From Alphaproteobacteria bacterium (lineage in GTDB: Bacteria; Pseudomonadota; Alphaproteobacteria; Puniceispirillales; Puniceispirillaceae): a stretch of 64,000 bases of DNA. The notes beneath the pieces are model-generated. The model was not told the DNA's origin, searched no databases, and saw only the letters and a list, made by a program, of their open reading frames with translations. The DNA lies in contig JADHOL010000001.1 in the NCBI GenBank assembly GCA_016779005.1, positions 1 through 64,000 of the forward strand, in the 5' to 3' direction. This document shows positions 9,107 to 17,782 of this stretch, in pieces (within the stretch, counting starts at the first letter, position 1; every line of letters starts with the position of its first letter). A program made the translations under genes and the position numbers.

Positions 9107-9586
9107 ATGCAAGAACATGAAGTTCAGATGCAGGTAAATGGCAAAGTCGTTTCAGGCAAGGTGGAATCACGCACTCATTTGGGAGATTTCTTGCGCCAGT
9201 CAGCGGGTCTTACCGGAACCCATCTTGGATGCGAGCATGGCGTTTGCGGGGCTTGCACTGTTATTGTTGATGGAGATGCGGTGCGTTCTTGTTTGATGCT
9301 TGCTGTGCAGGCAGATAATTGCGAAGTAACAACGATAGAAGGAATAGCAGAAGCAGATGGAACGCTTCATCCTTTGCAAGAAGCTTTTCGTAATAATCAT
9401 GCCTTGCAATGCGGTTTTTGCACAGCGGGGATGATTACCTCACTCCACGCATTTTTATCTGAAAACCCCAACCGAAGCGAAACCGAAATAAGAGAAGCTA
9501 TTTCAGGCAATATTTGCCGTTGTACAGGATATCAGGGAATTGTATCAGCTGCGATGGAAGCAGCTGAGAAGCTAGCTAAAAGATAG
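9107..9586 (+). CDS. coxS: [2Fe-2S] small subunit of a xanthine-oxidase-family hydroxylase (CoxS-like)
   Basis: 159 residues with both expected iron-sulfur sites: the plant-ferredoxin cluster ligands in CEHGVCGACTVIVDG plus a later Cys in VRSCLML, and the alpha-helical cluster ligands in CGFCTAGM and NICRCTGYQGI. It passes electrons from the molybdenum site of the large subunit to the flavin subunit. A good ribosome site (AAGGGAGAC) precedes the ATG, and the large-subunit gene starts 11 bases after its stop. Confidence 0.95.
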   Translation: MQEHEVQMQVNGKVVSGKVESRTHLGDFLRQSAGLTGTHLGCEHGVCGACTVIVDGDAVRSCLMLAVQADNCEVTTIEGIAEADGTLHPLQEAFRNNHALQCGFCTAGMITSLHAFLSENPNRSETEIREAISGNICRCTGYQGIVSAAMEAAEKLAKR

Positions 9587-9597
9587 GATTTAAGAAG

Positions 9598-11940
9598 ATG
9601 GGTGTAAGACAAATTGGTGCACGGGTGCAACGGGTTGAGGATGAAAATTTAATCCGCGGTGATGGCAAATATGTTGATGACATTCAACTCCCCGGTATGG
9701 CATATGCCGCGTTCCTGCGCTCTTCTATGGCACATGCCAAAATCAAAATTGCAGATATATCAGCAGCACAGGCGCTTCCAGGGGTGTATGCAGTGCTTAC
9801 CTATGATACGCTGCCATCCTCCCTTGTAAGCAAAACACAATTAGAAACATACCCAGCCCCCATTATCAAACAAAGTGTTTGTCCAGATCTCCTCGCTAGT
9901 GAAGAAGTCGCCCATGTTGGCCAAGCGATTGCGATGGTTATTGCAAGCTCTCGGCATATTGCCGAAGATGCATGCGAGCTTATACAAGTGGATTACACAG
10001 CCCTTCGCGTAGCCGTTGATGTGGTTGAGGCTGCGAAACCAGAAGGGCCACTTGCCCATAGTCATTTAAAAGACAATATTGCAGCCTCAATTGAAACCAA
10101 GTTTGGTGATGTTGAGACCGCTTTTTCTGAATGCGATGATACGCTTAAGCTAAGTTTCAAACAACATCGTGGCGGATGCCATGCAATGGAATGCCGAGGG
10201 GTGCTTGGGGACTGGCAACAGCAATTAGGGGAGTTGACGCTATATTCATCTACTCAATGTCCCTATCTTGTTCGTAGAATGGTCTCAAGACAGCTAGATT
10301 GTCCCGAAAACTCAATTAGGGTGATAGCCCCCGATGTTGGGGGCGGTTTTGGCCCAAAGGCTGGCTATTATCCAGAAGAAGCGTTAATCGCTATTGCAAC
10401 CAAAGAGCTACGCAGGCCTGTTAAGTGGACAGAAGATAGAAGAGAGCATTTCACAGCAACTAATCAGCAAAGAGACCAGATTTGGGAGCTGGAGGTTGGC
10501 TTTAAAAAAACAGGAGAAATTACAGCAATAAAAGGACATGTAACACATGATAGTGGCGCGTTCTTAAATTATGGTTTGCTGCTATCAGCTACTACACTTA
10601 TGCCGTTGCCTGGTCCGTATAAAATAAAGAACCTTCATGTTACCTTGAATACTGTCTACACAAATACGGTATCTACCAGTCCTGTTCGTGGCGCAGGCAG
10701 GCCAAATGCAGCCTATGCAATGGATAGAGTGATTGACGCTGTTGCGCGCCATTTATCCATTGACCCTGCCGATATGAGACATATTAATTTGGTAAAGAAT
10801 GAAGATTTTCCGTATCAGCCAGGCTCCAAGCATAGGAACGGCTCTATGATGACTTATGATAGCGGTGACTATACAGGTATGCTGGCTATGGTTAAGGAAA
10901 TGGCGGATTATGATAATTTTCGCCAAGAGCAAAAGCAAGCAAGAGCAAATGGGAAATACCTTGGTATTGGGCTTGCTTGCTTTATTGAAGATACTGGGAT
11001 GGGGCCTTATGAAGGGGTGAATGTGCGCGTTGATGTTACTGGCAATGTGATAGCCTCAACAGGCGCTGCAAGCCAAGGGCAGGGGCATGCAACCGTAATT
11101 GCGCAAGTCATAGCAGAACAGCTTGATATCGAAATCAGCAAAATTAGAGTAGAGTCAGGGGATACAGGCAAATTTCCGCACGGCATTGGTGCTATTGGAA
11201 GCAGAACAGGTGTAAATGTTGGCCTGTCTGCAAATGATGCCTCAGGTCAGGTAAAGAAAAAGGCATTAAAACTCGCCTCTATCCTTCTTGATAAGCATGA
11301 GGATGCGTTAGAGTTATCAGATGGTGCAGTGCGGGTTCGCTCTGATTCAAACCAATTTATAACACTTGCCGACCTTGCATTACAATTATCGCCAGCGGTT
11401 GCAGGTAAACTTCCCGATGGATTTGATAGCGCAGGTCTAGAAGCTGTGTCTTATCTCTCCTCAGACTATATGCCTCATTCTAGTGGTGCAAATATCGCAA
11501 AGGTTGAAGTTGATATTGTAACAGGTGGTATTAAAATCCTTGATTATTATGTAGTTCATGATTGTGGCAGGATACTAAACCCAATGATTGTCGATGGCCA
11601 GATTATTGGTGGTGTTGTGCATGGCATTGGAAACGCGATGTTTGAGCAGATGGTATATGATGATGCAGGCAACCCGATGACCACTAATTATGGGGATTAT
11701 CTATTGCCATTAGCCTCCGAGATGCCAGAAATTCATGTTGCGCATATTGAAACACCATCACCCGCAAACCCGATGGGGCTAAAAGGTGCTGGAGAAGGTG
11801 GAACCATCCCTGCAATCGGAGCGATGATAAATGCTATTGAAGATGCATTAACACCGTTCGATGCTTATATTGCACACTATCCCGTAACACCAGAATATAT
11901 CGTTGAACTTGTTGATTCTGAAAAAATAGCAGCTGAATAA
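9598..11940 (+). CDS. coxL: Molybdenum-cofactor large subunit, CoxL-like, with RGAGR active-site loop
   Basis: 780 residues of the aldehyde oxidase/xanthine dehydrogenase/CODH large-subunit family. The N-terminal a/b hammerhead domain begins RVEDENLIRGDGKYVDD; molybdopterin-contact motifs GGGFGPKAG and ASQGQGHATV are present, and the catalytic Glu is in GAGEGG (E733). The active-site loop is PVRGAGR (362-368), not the AYRCSFR of form I CO dehydrogenase that carries the Cu-ligating Cys. From established knowledge this makes CO oxidation unlikely as main activity; hydroxylation of an aldehyde or N-heteroaromatic substrate is more likely. No coxDEF maturation genes follow. Confidence 0.9.
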   Translation: MGVRQIGARVQRVEDENLIRGDGKYVDDIQLPGMAYAAFLRSSMAHAKIKIADISAAQALPGVYAVLTYDTLPSSLVSKTQLETYPAPIIKQSVCPDLLASEEVAHVGQAIAMVIASSRHIAEDACELIQVDYTALRVAVDVVEAAKPEGPLAHSHLKDNIAASIETKFGDVETAFSECDDTLKLSFKQHRGGCHAMECRGVLGDWQQQLGELTLYSSTQCPYLVRRMVSRQLDCPENSIRVIAPDVGGGFGPKAGYYPEEALIAIATKELRRPVKWTEDRREHFTATNQQRDQIWELEVGFKKTGEITAIKGHVTHDSGAFLNYGLLLSATTLMPLPGPYKIKNLHVTLNTVYTNTVSTSPVRGAGRPNAAYAMDRVIDAVARHLSIDPADMRHINLVKNEDFPYQPGSKHRNGSMMTYDSGDYTGMLAMVKEMADYDNFRQEQKQARANGKYLGIGLACFIEDTGMGPYEGVNVRVDVTGNVIASTGAASQGQGHATVIAQVIAEQLDIEISKIRVESGDTGKFPHGIGAIGSRTGVNVGLSANDASGQVKKKALKLASILLDKHEDALELSDGAVRVRSDSNQFITLADLALQLSPAVAGKLPDGFDSAGLEAVSYLSSDYMPHSSGANIAKVEVDIVTGGIKILDYYVVHDCGRILNPMIVDGQIIGGVVHGIGNAMFEQMVYDDAGNPMTTNYGDYLLPLASEMPEIHVAHIETPSPANPMGLKGAGEGGTIPAIGAMINAIEDALTPFDAYIAHYPVTPEYIVELVDSEKIAAE

Positions 11941-11962
11941 GACTAGAATATTGCGCCCTTAT

Positions 11963-12895
11963 TCAAGTGCGAGTGGTCAAGATCTCTTGCAGAAGGGCGC
12001 AAATCTGCTTGCTAATCGTGAAATCTGGTTTGGTTTGGTTTTGGCAAGACGTAATAAACGCATTCAACATGAGCGCATACTGATTGCAAGGCTCAAACAC
12101 CCGTTTTTTGCCCTCCCCAAGCTCTCCTAAAGCCCAGCTTGCTGTTGCTATCTGTTCCGGATTAAAAGGCGTATCAAGCCGCGCCCAGCCATTTTCGCTG
12201 GTAAGGTGAATAGTTTGAGATAATGCCATCGCGCTTGAAACCTGCATTGAAAGGCGCCTGCCTGCTCCAAAATCAACAAGTGCATTCATTGTTTTTTCAA
12301 CATCAAGATGCGGCTCCATTTGCATATCACAGAATAATAAGTGTGGCTCGCTTTCAAAAATCATCATGCCTGCAAGCAGAGTATAACCAGCAATATCTAA
12401 TACAGGTCCGCCCCCCATATAGGCATAGTTTCTAACATTTCCCTCCGCTCTTGGTGGATAGGAAAATGTGGCAGATATATGCATGGCAGTACCTATATCA
12501 AGCTGTTTCAGCCAGCTCCATTGCGGATGGGAGCGCACCATAAAAGCTTCATAGAAATAACGATTATTAGCCATTGCAGTTGCTTCTACAGCCTCAATTT
12601 CAGATAAGGATAATGCCATTGGCTTCTCACAAAGAACGTGTTTGCCGGCATTTAACGCGTTGATACTCCATTGTGCATGCAAGTGATTGGGAAGCGGGAT
12701 ATATACAGCCTCTACATCAGTATCAGCAAGCACATCCTCATATTGGCCTATCTTTATAGACTTATCATAATACCCATCAGTAAGGGTTTGCGGATTGCGT
12801 GTTCCAAGATGGACAAACTTGCACCCAGCCTGGTGCAGTGCTGGAATTAATCGATTACGTGAAATTTTTGCATCCCCTAATATTCCAAATTTCAT
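11963..12895 (-). CDS. Gfo/Idh/MocA-family NAD(P)-dependent oxidoreductase
   Basis: 310 residues: N-terminal Rossmann fold (GILGDAKISRNRLIPAL), the EKP motif with catalytic Lys (CEKPMALS, about residue 91), then the C-terminal dimerisation/substrate domain with GGGPVLDIAGYTL, where the usual His after DxG is replaced by Tyr as in glucose-fructose-oxidoreductase-like members. It probably oxidises a hydroxyl on a sugar-like or cyclic substrate. It is the last gene of a four-gene minus-strand run with 51 bases before it, and converges with coxL across 22 bases. Confidence 0.85.
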   Translation of the reverse strand: MKFGILGDAKISRNRLIPALHQAGCKFVHLGTRNPQTLTDGYYDKSIKIGQYEDVLADTDVEAVYIPLPNHLHAQWSINALNAGKHVLCEKPMALSLSEIEAVEATAMANNRYFYEAFMVRSHPQWSWLKQLDIGTAMHISATFSYPPRAEGNVRNYAYMGGGPVLDIAGYTLLAGMMIFESEPHLLFCDMQMEPHLDVEKTMNALVDFGAGRRLSMQVSSAMALSQTIHLTSENGWARLDTPFNPEQIATASWALGELGEGKKRVFEPCNQYALMLNAFITSCQNQTKPDFTISKQICALLQEILTTRT

Positions 12896-12946
12896 TTAAC
12901 GCTCCGTTCCATAAATGAGTGCTTATAGGATGTTAACAAAAGGATT

Positions 12947-13579
12947 TTAGTCATTATCAGTTAATCCTGCACCTGCGCCTGCAATACGTGATTGTTCATT
13001 TTCAGCAACATAGGTACGTGCCGCCAGATGTTCTATTTCTCTCCAAGTTTCACCCCCGATATATAATGCGTGAGAAGGCGCCAGCTCAGCCAATTCAGCT
13101 ATAGTATTATCTGAAATTTCCAATATAACAAATTCAGCATTATCAGACATAAGGCACGCAATATCTGCAAATACCCTATTGCCAGAAAACCGTGCCACTA
13201 ATTTATTATTGATGGTTAATGTTAGATGAAGCTCTGGTGCTAGATGAAGACACATACCAGCTAGCAGCATTGCGTTATCTAGCAGGCTTATCTGTATTTG
13301 TGTATATAATTTTGATTGCAGACAATCTGCTAGAAAAGATCCGTTTTGAGCAGCGGATATATTTTCAAACTGGGCTGTCTTTGAAGTGGTGTTTTCTGCA
13401 AGGCGAAGATGATTTGCAGGCGCTGTAATTAATGTCGGAAAACGGGCAAAAAAGCTATTTTCATATGCTCCAATAAGGGTTGCAGCAGCTGAGATATCTT
13501 GCGCTCTGCCAACATCAATGCCGCTTCCAATACATGCCTTATAACATAAAAAATTTGTTTCAGAGAATGAGCGATGCAT
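12947..13579 (-). CDS. DUF3726-like conserved hypothetical protein
   Basis: 210 residues from ATG at 13579; a longer form would start at a TTG at 13606 and overlap the upstream gene, but the ATG sits two bases after that gene's TAA, so coupled translation from it is more likely. The N-terminal pattern MHRSFSETNFLCYKACIG, with a later G-IDVGRAQDISAAA, resembles what I remember of DUF3726 ('...EVE....KAARGAG...GLAEEA'); this is recalled, not searched. No membrane segment or known catalytic motif is seen, and the tail is AGAGAGL. Function unknown. It sits between the 581-residue unknown and an oxidoreductase, so is probably part of the same process. Confidence 0.6.
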   Translation of the reverse strand: MHRSFSETNFLCYKACIGSGIDVGRAQDISAAATLIGAYENSFFARFPTLITAPANHLRLAENTTSKTAQFENISAAQNGSFLADCLQSKLYTQIQISLLDNAMLLAGMCLHLAPELHLTLTINNKLVARFSGNRVFADIACLMSDNAEFVILEISDNTIAELAELAPSHALYIGGETWREIEHLAARTYVAENEQSRIAGAGAGLTDND

Positions 13580-13581
13580 AG

Positions 13582-15327
13582 TTATTGAAGGACAGGAAGC
13601 CACCAATCATCAGAATTTGAATCATTTAATTCAGAAGCTGTAGGTGCCCCCTGATATAACGTTATACGAGTCCATCTATCAGATTTCGGATCGAATTTAG
13701 CAGCGCCGAAAAAGGATAATTTGCATCGCAGCATATCAATAGGGCGACAATCTTTGCCAATTAAATTATCTTGTATTTCACTATAAGGTGCCCATGATGC
13801 TGTTTGAATTCTTCTAATGATATATCGAAATTCAGGATTCTTAAGAATGAAAACAGCTGTGATTTCATCGTCATTACAATCTCTTAATGCGTGTTCAACT
13901 TCTTGAACTCTTTTCGCAATATCAAGCGGTTGTTCTTTCTCGGCGCCTTCTTCTGCCAAGCGTACGCCAAGCCTTGGCTCCAGCTTAGCTGCCGAGGTAT
14001 ACCAAAATTGATAATTTTCATCTGGGTTGGAGAAATCAATTGATAGCGCCCATTGGAACTGATTATATAATATGGTTTTTAGCGTTCGCAGACTCATATC
14101 TGGGCGAAGACGCGGCGCGATATCACTATCCATACAATGAGATAAATCATCAATCTCTTCTCCACCAATCTCCAGAACTAATGCTATCATTAGCTCTTGA
14201 GTTTCAAGAGAGAGTAAGCTGGTTGATTTAATAAGTTTATCCAGCGGGAAGGGCTGCTGTTTCAGCAGGTCAATTTGAGTAGCTAGCTGTTTCCATTCAC
14301 CGCGAAGGATAGATATCCGCTGGGATTGAATAGTATCTGCTGTTTGCCATTGGCTAAGATGTGCGTCTGCGCGAATATATAATGATGATAATTCTTGTTG
14401 CTGAGCTACGCTTAAGCGTGCCTTTGCGCGCATTTGAGCAATTGCAGTCTCTCTCGCCAATATCCAATTATTAAATAATACTGGGTGACTTATTAGGAAC
14501 GGCGCCATGCCAAGGCCTGTTGAATTGCCAATGCCTAAATAACGTTTGAGTTTAGCATCAAGCAGAATAGCTGTTTTTGGTGATTTGTGGTGTGCAATAT
14601 GCTCAACCAATTTGTGGGTAAATTCACGAATAAGATAAACAGCTAGCATCTCAATCTGGAACGGTCCAGAAAGGCCGCCTCTGGATGCTATTTTTGACCT
14701 ATCAGATATACCAAATTTGCCATTTCCATATACAGCAGTAGTTCGCATGAGATAGCCAATAGATTTAACATGTTCAAAATCAGGCTGAATTCCTTGTGCC
14801 AGCCTATCAACAACGTGCCCAAACAGCCTGACAGACTTATTGGCTCTACTTAATACCAGCTCTTTATCTGAATATCTGCCGGCTTCTTGATGGGGAACCT
14901 GCTTCTCAAGCCGGTCTAAATCCTTAATTGACGGGATACCATCAAATAAAACATAAGTGCTATCCCATGCCTCGGCAATTACACGGTCAGTTCGGTTTTC
15001 ATCAGATAGAGGCTGGGTAAATGCAATAAGTGAATAATGTTGGTGATATAAGCTGATTGTTAACACAGCTCTGCCAAATCCCTCTTTATCAAGTGACCAT
15101 ATTGACGGTGTCACGGAGGAGCCTTCTTTTGCTAGCTGGCGTATTAGCACCCTCATGAAAGATAGACGTGTGGGGAAAAAACTACCAAGTCGTGCAAGCT
15201 TCATGACACTGTCTGCGGGTCGTAGCTGTTTTGATAAATCATCTGTTAGATGGCAATAGTTAGAATCTTTGGCGTCAGATTCTTTGGCATCGAATGCTTT
15301 GGTATCAGATGTTTTGGGCATTTCCAT
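13582..15327 (-). CDS. Unrecognised 581-residue soluble protein
   Basis: I do not recognise this family. It begins with a low-complexity stretch (about residues 5-20, KxSDAK-type repeats from a 15-bp DNA repeat) and then continues as a mixed helical protein with no signal peptide or membrane segment. There are conserved-looking blocks such as SFFPTRLSFMRVLIRQL, GRFGISDRSK-like KFGISDRSKIASRG, FQIEMLAVYLIREFTH and a C-terminal DRWTRITLYQGA. The ATG follows the dipeptidase-like stop by two bases and its own stop is two bases from the next ATG, so it is in the same transcript. The dense coupling suggests a protein complex or obligatory pathway with its neighbours. Confidence 0.75.
   Translation of the reverse strand: MEMPKTSDTKAFDAKESDAKDSNYCHLTDDLSKQLRPADSVMKLARLGSFFPTRLSFMRVLIRQLAKEGSSVTPSIWSLDKEGFGRAVLTISLYHQHYSLIAFTQPLSDENRTDRVIAEAWDSTYVLFDGIPSIKDLDRLEKQVPHQEAGRYSDKELVLSRANKSVRLFGHVVDRLAQGIQPDFEHVKSIGYLMRTTAVYGNGKFGISDRSKIASRGGLSGPFQIEMLAVYLIREFTHKLVEHIAHHKSPKTAILLDAKLKRYLGIGNSTGLGMAPFLISHPVLFNNWILARETAIAQMRAKARLSVAQQQELSSLYIRADAHLSQWQTADTIQSQRISILRGEWKQLATQIDLLKQQPFPLDKLIKSTSLLSLETQELMIALVLEIGGEEIDDLSHCMDSDIAPRLRPDMSLRTLKTILYNQFQWALSIDFSNPDENYQFWYTSAAKLEPRLGVRLAEEGAEKEQPLDIAKRVQEVEHALRDCNDDEITAVFILKNPEFRYIIRRIQTASWAPYSEIQDNLIGKDCRPIDMLRCKLSFFGAAKFDPKSDRWTRITLYQGAPTASELNDSNSDDWWLPVLQ
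15266..15310. repeat. Three imperfect 15-bp tandem units in a coding start
   Basis: Units TCTTTGGCGTCAGAT, TCTTTGGCATCGAAT and GCTTTGGTATCAGAT follow each other directly on the plus strand. Read on the minus strand they add in-frame five-residue blocks to the N terminus of the 581-residue protein. Confidence 0.75.
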
Positions 15328-15329
15328 TT

Positions 15330-16307
15330 TTAGCGTCCAAACGAGGTTTTAAAAAATTCGTACCAGTTATTTCCTAATATGCCATCAATTTCGGTCTGCG
15401 AAAAGCCAGTCTTTAACAGACCTTTTTCCAAATTAGGAAAATCTGAGTTATTCATGAACCAGTCAGGTTGTTCAGGAAAGCCTGCATTTTGAGATGAACC
15501 CTCCCCATAATCAAGGGTTTTAGTCCATCTGCCATTTCGCATCCACTCCACAATCGAATCTGGATGATCCTGACATAGGTCTGAGCCAATCCCAAGGGAA
15601 GAGGTGCCTCCCATTAAATCAGCTGTTTTAGCAATCATGTCGCAAAATTCTTGAAGACTACAATTGCTGGCATTTTTTAAATGATGTGGATAAATGGAAA
15701 AACCAAGCATACCACCAGAATGTGAGAGTGATTTTAGAACAACATCTGATTTATTGCGCTTAGCGTGATGCCAGAAATTTGGATTTGCATGGGTAATTGC
15801 AATTGGTTTAGTCGAATGTTCTATTGCTTGCAGGGTAGAGTTTTGTGATGAATGGCTCATATCTATAATCAGTCCAAGTCGGTTCATCTCGGCAATGACT
15901 TCTCTTCCCATTCGCGTAATGCCGCTATCCTCAATTTCATAACAGCCAGTCGCCAATAATGACTGATTATTATAGGTAAGCTGCATAATACGCATACCCA
16001 AACGATGCCAAATCTCAACAAGGCCAATATCATCTTCTATTGGTGCGGGGGTTTGAAATCCAAATATAATCGCGGTTTTTCCGCTTCTCTTGGCTTCTGC
16101 AATATCTTCTGCATAATGAGCCTGTATTATTCTGTCAGGATAATGCTCAAACCACGAATTCCATTTTTCAAGATTAAGCACCGCTTCTCTGAAATTTTCA
16201 TGATAGGCTATCGTAACATGCACGCAGTCAAGCCTACCATGCTGCATCTGTTCAAATATTTTTCCAGACCAGTTTGCATATTGAAGACCATCAATTTTAT
16301 ATGCCAT
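15330..16307 (-). CDS. Peptidase M19 (membrane dipeptidase) homologue with degenerate metal site
   Basis: 325 residues with the M19 TIM-barrel layout. The usual N-terminal DGHND (metal ligands His and Asp) is DGLQY, and the usual GxEGG glutamate that bridges the two zinc ions is replaced in IFGFQTPAP. The later ligands appear kept: His in IIDMSHSS, His in AITHAN, and Asp in GIGSDLC. The binuclear zinc site of renal-type dipeptidase is therefore probably not formed as usual, and a plain dipeptidase role is doubtful. No signal peptide, so cytoplasmic. First gene of the four-gene operon; AAGG lies before its ATG. It may act on a non-peptide cyclic amide or imino acid (inference). Confidence 0.8.
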   Translation of the reverse strand: MAYKIDGLQYANWSGKIFEQMQHGRLDCVHVTIAYHENFREAVLNLEKWNSWFEHYPDRIIQAHYAEDIAEAKRSGKTAIIFGFQTPAPIEDDIGLVEIWHRLGMRIMQLTYNNQSLLATGCYEIEDSGITRMGREVIAEMNRLGLIIDMSHSSQNSTLQAIEHSTKPIAITHANPNFWHHAKRNKSDVVLKSLSHSGGMLGFSIYPHHLKNASNCSLQEFCDMIAKTADLMGGTSSLGIGSDLCQDHPDSIVEWMRNGRWTKTLDYGEGSSQNAGFPEQPDWFMNNSDFPNLEKGLLKTGFSQTEIDGILGNNWYEFFKTSFGR

Positions 16308-16731
16308 ATAGATGCCTTAACGTGATTCTTGTTTTTATTAAGATGCGAACACCAATAGCCAAGATAGCATAATTCGCGTAATTTAAAAACTCTCTTTCTA
16401 TGTAGCTGAATTTTTCCGTATCCGAGATAACAAAATCTCTGTTAACTTGCAGCTTAAAACAGAATTCTACCTCAGCTTGCTAAATTTTAATTACACAGAT
16501 CAAAACGTATTTATACATATTTATCATGGAGATATTGGATGTAAGTTCTGGAAGCTGTTTTTTTTATCAAAGACGTGTTTTTACTAATCAGTTAAAGGCT
16601 GATGGGTAGCAGGTAAAAAATGTTAGGGCAGATGATTTCAGGCACATTAATTCCAAAGCCCCTATTTGACCCTGATACAAAATATATGCGAAGTTAAAAT
16701 CTGGTTATGGATTACAAATGGGGATGTTTAA
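16308..16731. other. 424-base divergent intergenic region
   Basis: AT-rich gap between the minus-strand dipeptidase-like operon and the plus-strand imino-acid reductase gene. It should hold both promoters. I see no convincing palindrome, RNA gene or coding sequence in it. Confidence 0.5.
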
Positions 16732-17736
16732 ATGAGCCAAACGCAAGCAATGTCATTGGATGAGATTTATCAGCTGGCATTTGATACATTATTAAGTGCC
16801 GGAGCAGATGAGCATAATGCGACAATTCTAGCATCCGTGCTGGTGAATGCAGAGCGTGATGGCTCCCATTCGCATGGTTTGTTTAGATTGCCAGCTTATG
16901 TAGCAGGTCTTAAATCAAAAAAAATTAACGGCGGCGCGAGGGCACAAGTAACGCAGGTTACCCCTTCTTTTATTCGTGTCGATGGTAATCAAGGATTAGC
17001 ACCAACCGCGCATGATGCTGCTATACCAGCTCTTGCGAAGGCAGCCCAAAAAACAGGGGTTGCGATTGCCGCCATTCATAGATGTTTTCACATGGCAGCG
17101 CTTTGGCCAGAGGTAGAAGCAATAGCAGAATATGGGCTTGCGGGAATTGCCTGCACGAATTATATGCCATCTGTTGCACCGGCAGGGGCAAATAAAGCTT
17201 TTTTTGGAACCAACCCAATTGCCTTTGCGTGGCCGCGCCCAGGCAAAACACCAATAGTGTATGATATGGCAACAGCCGCAATGGCTTTGGGGGATGTTCA
17301 AGTCGCCGCACGAGATGGCAAAAAAGTGCCTCCGGGTACGGGTCTTGATGATGAGGGTCAACCTACAACAGACCCCTCTGCAATTGCGAGCGGAGGCGTG
17401 CTATTGCCATTTGGGGGTTATAAGGGCTCTGGCATGTCAATGATGGTTGAACTTCTTACCGCTGGCCTTACAGGGGAGACTTTTTCTGATGAGACTAAGG
17501 CACGTGATAATGCAGATGGCGGACCTCCTATCGGCGGGCAATTTCTGCTTGCGATGTCGCCAGAAATTATAGCAATTGATGACTGGCAATCTCATTGTGA
17601 TTTGTTTTTTGAGCGGATGTCGGGTCTTCCGGGGGAGGGGGTGCGCCTGCCAGGGGAAAGACGTCATAAAAATAGGCGCTCAACGGCAGCAAGGCAGATT
17701 AATTCAGAACTTCTTGAGAAAATACACGCATTATAG
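16732..17736 (+). CDS. dpkA: Delta1-piperideine-2-carboxylate / pyrroline-2-carboxylate reductase-type Ldh-family oxidoreductase
   Basis: 334 residues of the malate/L-lactate dehydrogenase (LDH2) family. The blocks HMAALWPEVEAIAEYGL, FGTNPIAFAWPRPG, YDMATAAMALGDVQVAARDGKKVPPG (split here), LLPFGGYKGSGMSMMVELLTAGLTG and GQFLLAM follow the DpkA pattern as I know it: NADPH-dependent reduction of cyclic imines (P2C/Pyr2C) to L-pipecolate or L-proline, with related enzymes making N-methyl-L-amino acids. The catalytic His lies in the SHSHGLFRLP region. It stands alone on the plus strand opposite the unknown operon and converges with sarcosine oxidase genes; an imino- or N-methyl-amino-acid pathway is suggested. 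Confidence 0.78.
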   Translation: MSQTQAMSLDEIYQLAFDTLLSAGADEHNATILASVLVNAERDGSHSHGLFRLPAYVAGLKSKKINGGARAQVTQVTPSFIRVDGNQGLAPTAHDAAIPALAKAAQKTGVAIAAIHRCFHMAALWPEVEAIAEYGLAGIACTNYMPSVAPAGANKAFFGTNPIAFAWPRPGKTPIVYDMATAAMALGDVQVAARDGKKVPPGTGLDDEGQPTTDPSAIASGGVLLPFGGYKGSGMSMMVELLTAGLTGETFSDETKARDNADGGPPIGGQFLLAMSPEIIAIDDWQSHCDLFFERMSGLPGEGVRLPGERRHKNRRSTAARQINSELLEKIHAL

Positions 17737-17782
17737 CCATCAGATTTGGGAATGCCGCACAGACTAATGATGCAATAATCAT

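Noticed and set aside
9598-11940. Genuine aerobic CO dehydrogenase
   Set aside because: Active-site loop is VRGAGR without the copper-ligating Cys, and no coxDEF-type maturation genes follow.
12947-13606. Longer form of the DUF3726-like protein starting at TTG
   Set aside because: It would overlap the upstream gene by 25 bases without a ribosome site; the ATG two bases after the upstream stop is more plausible.
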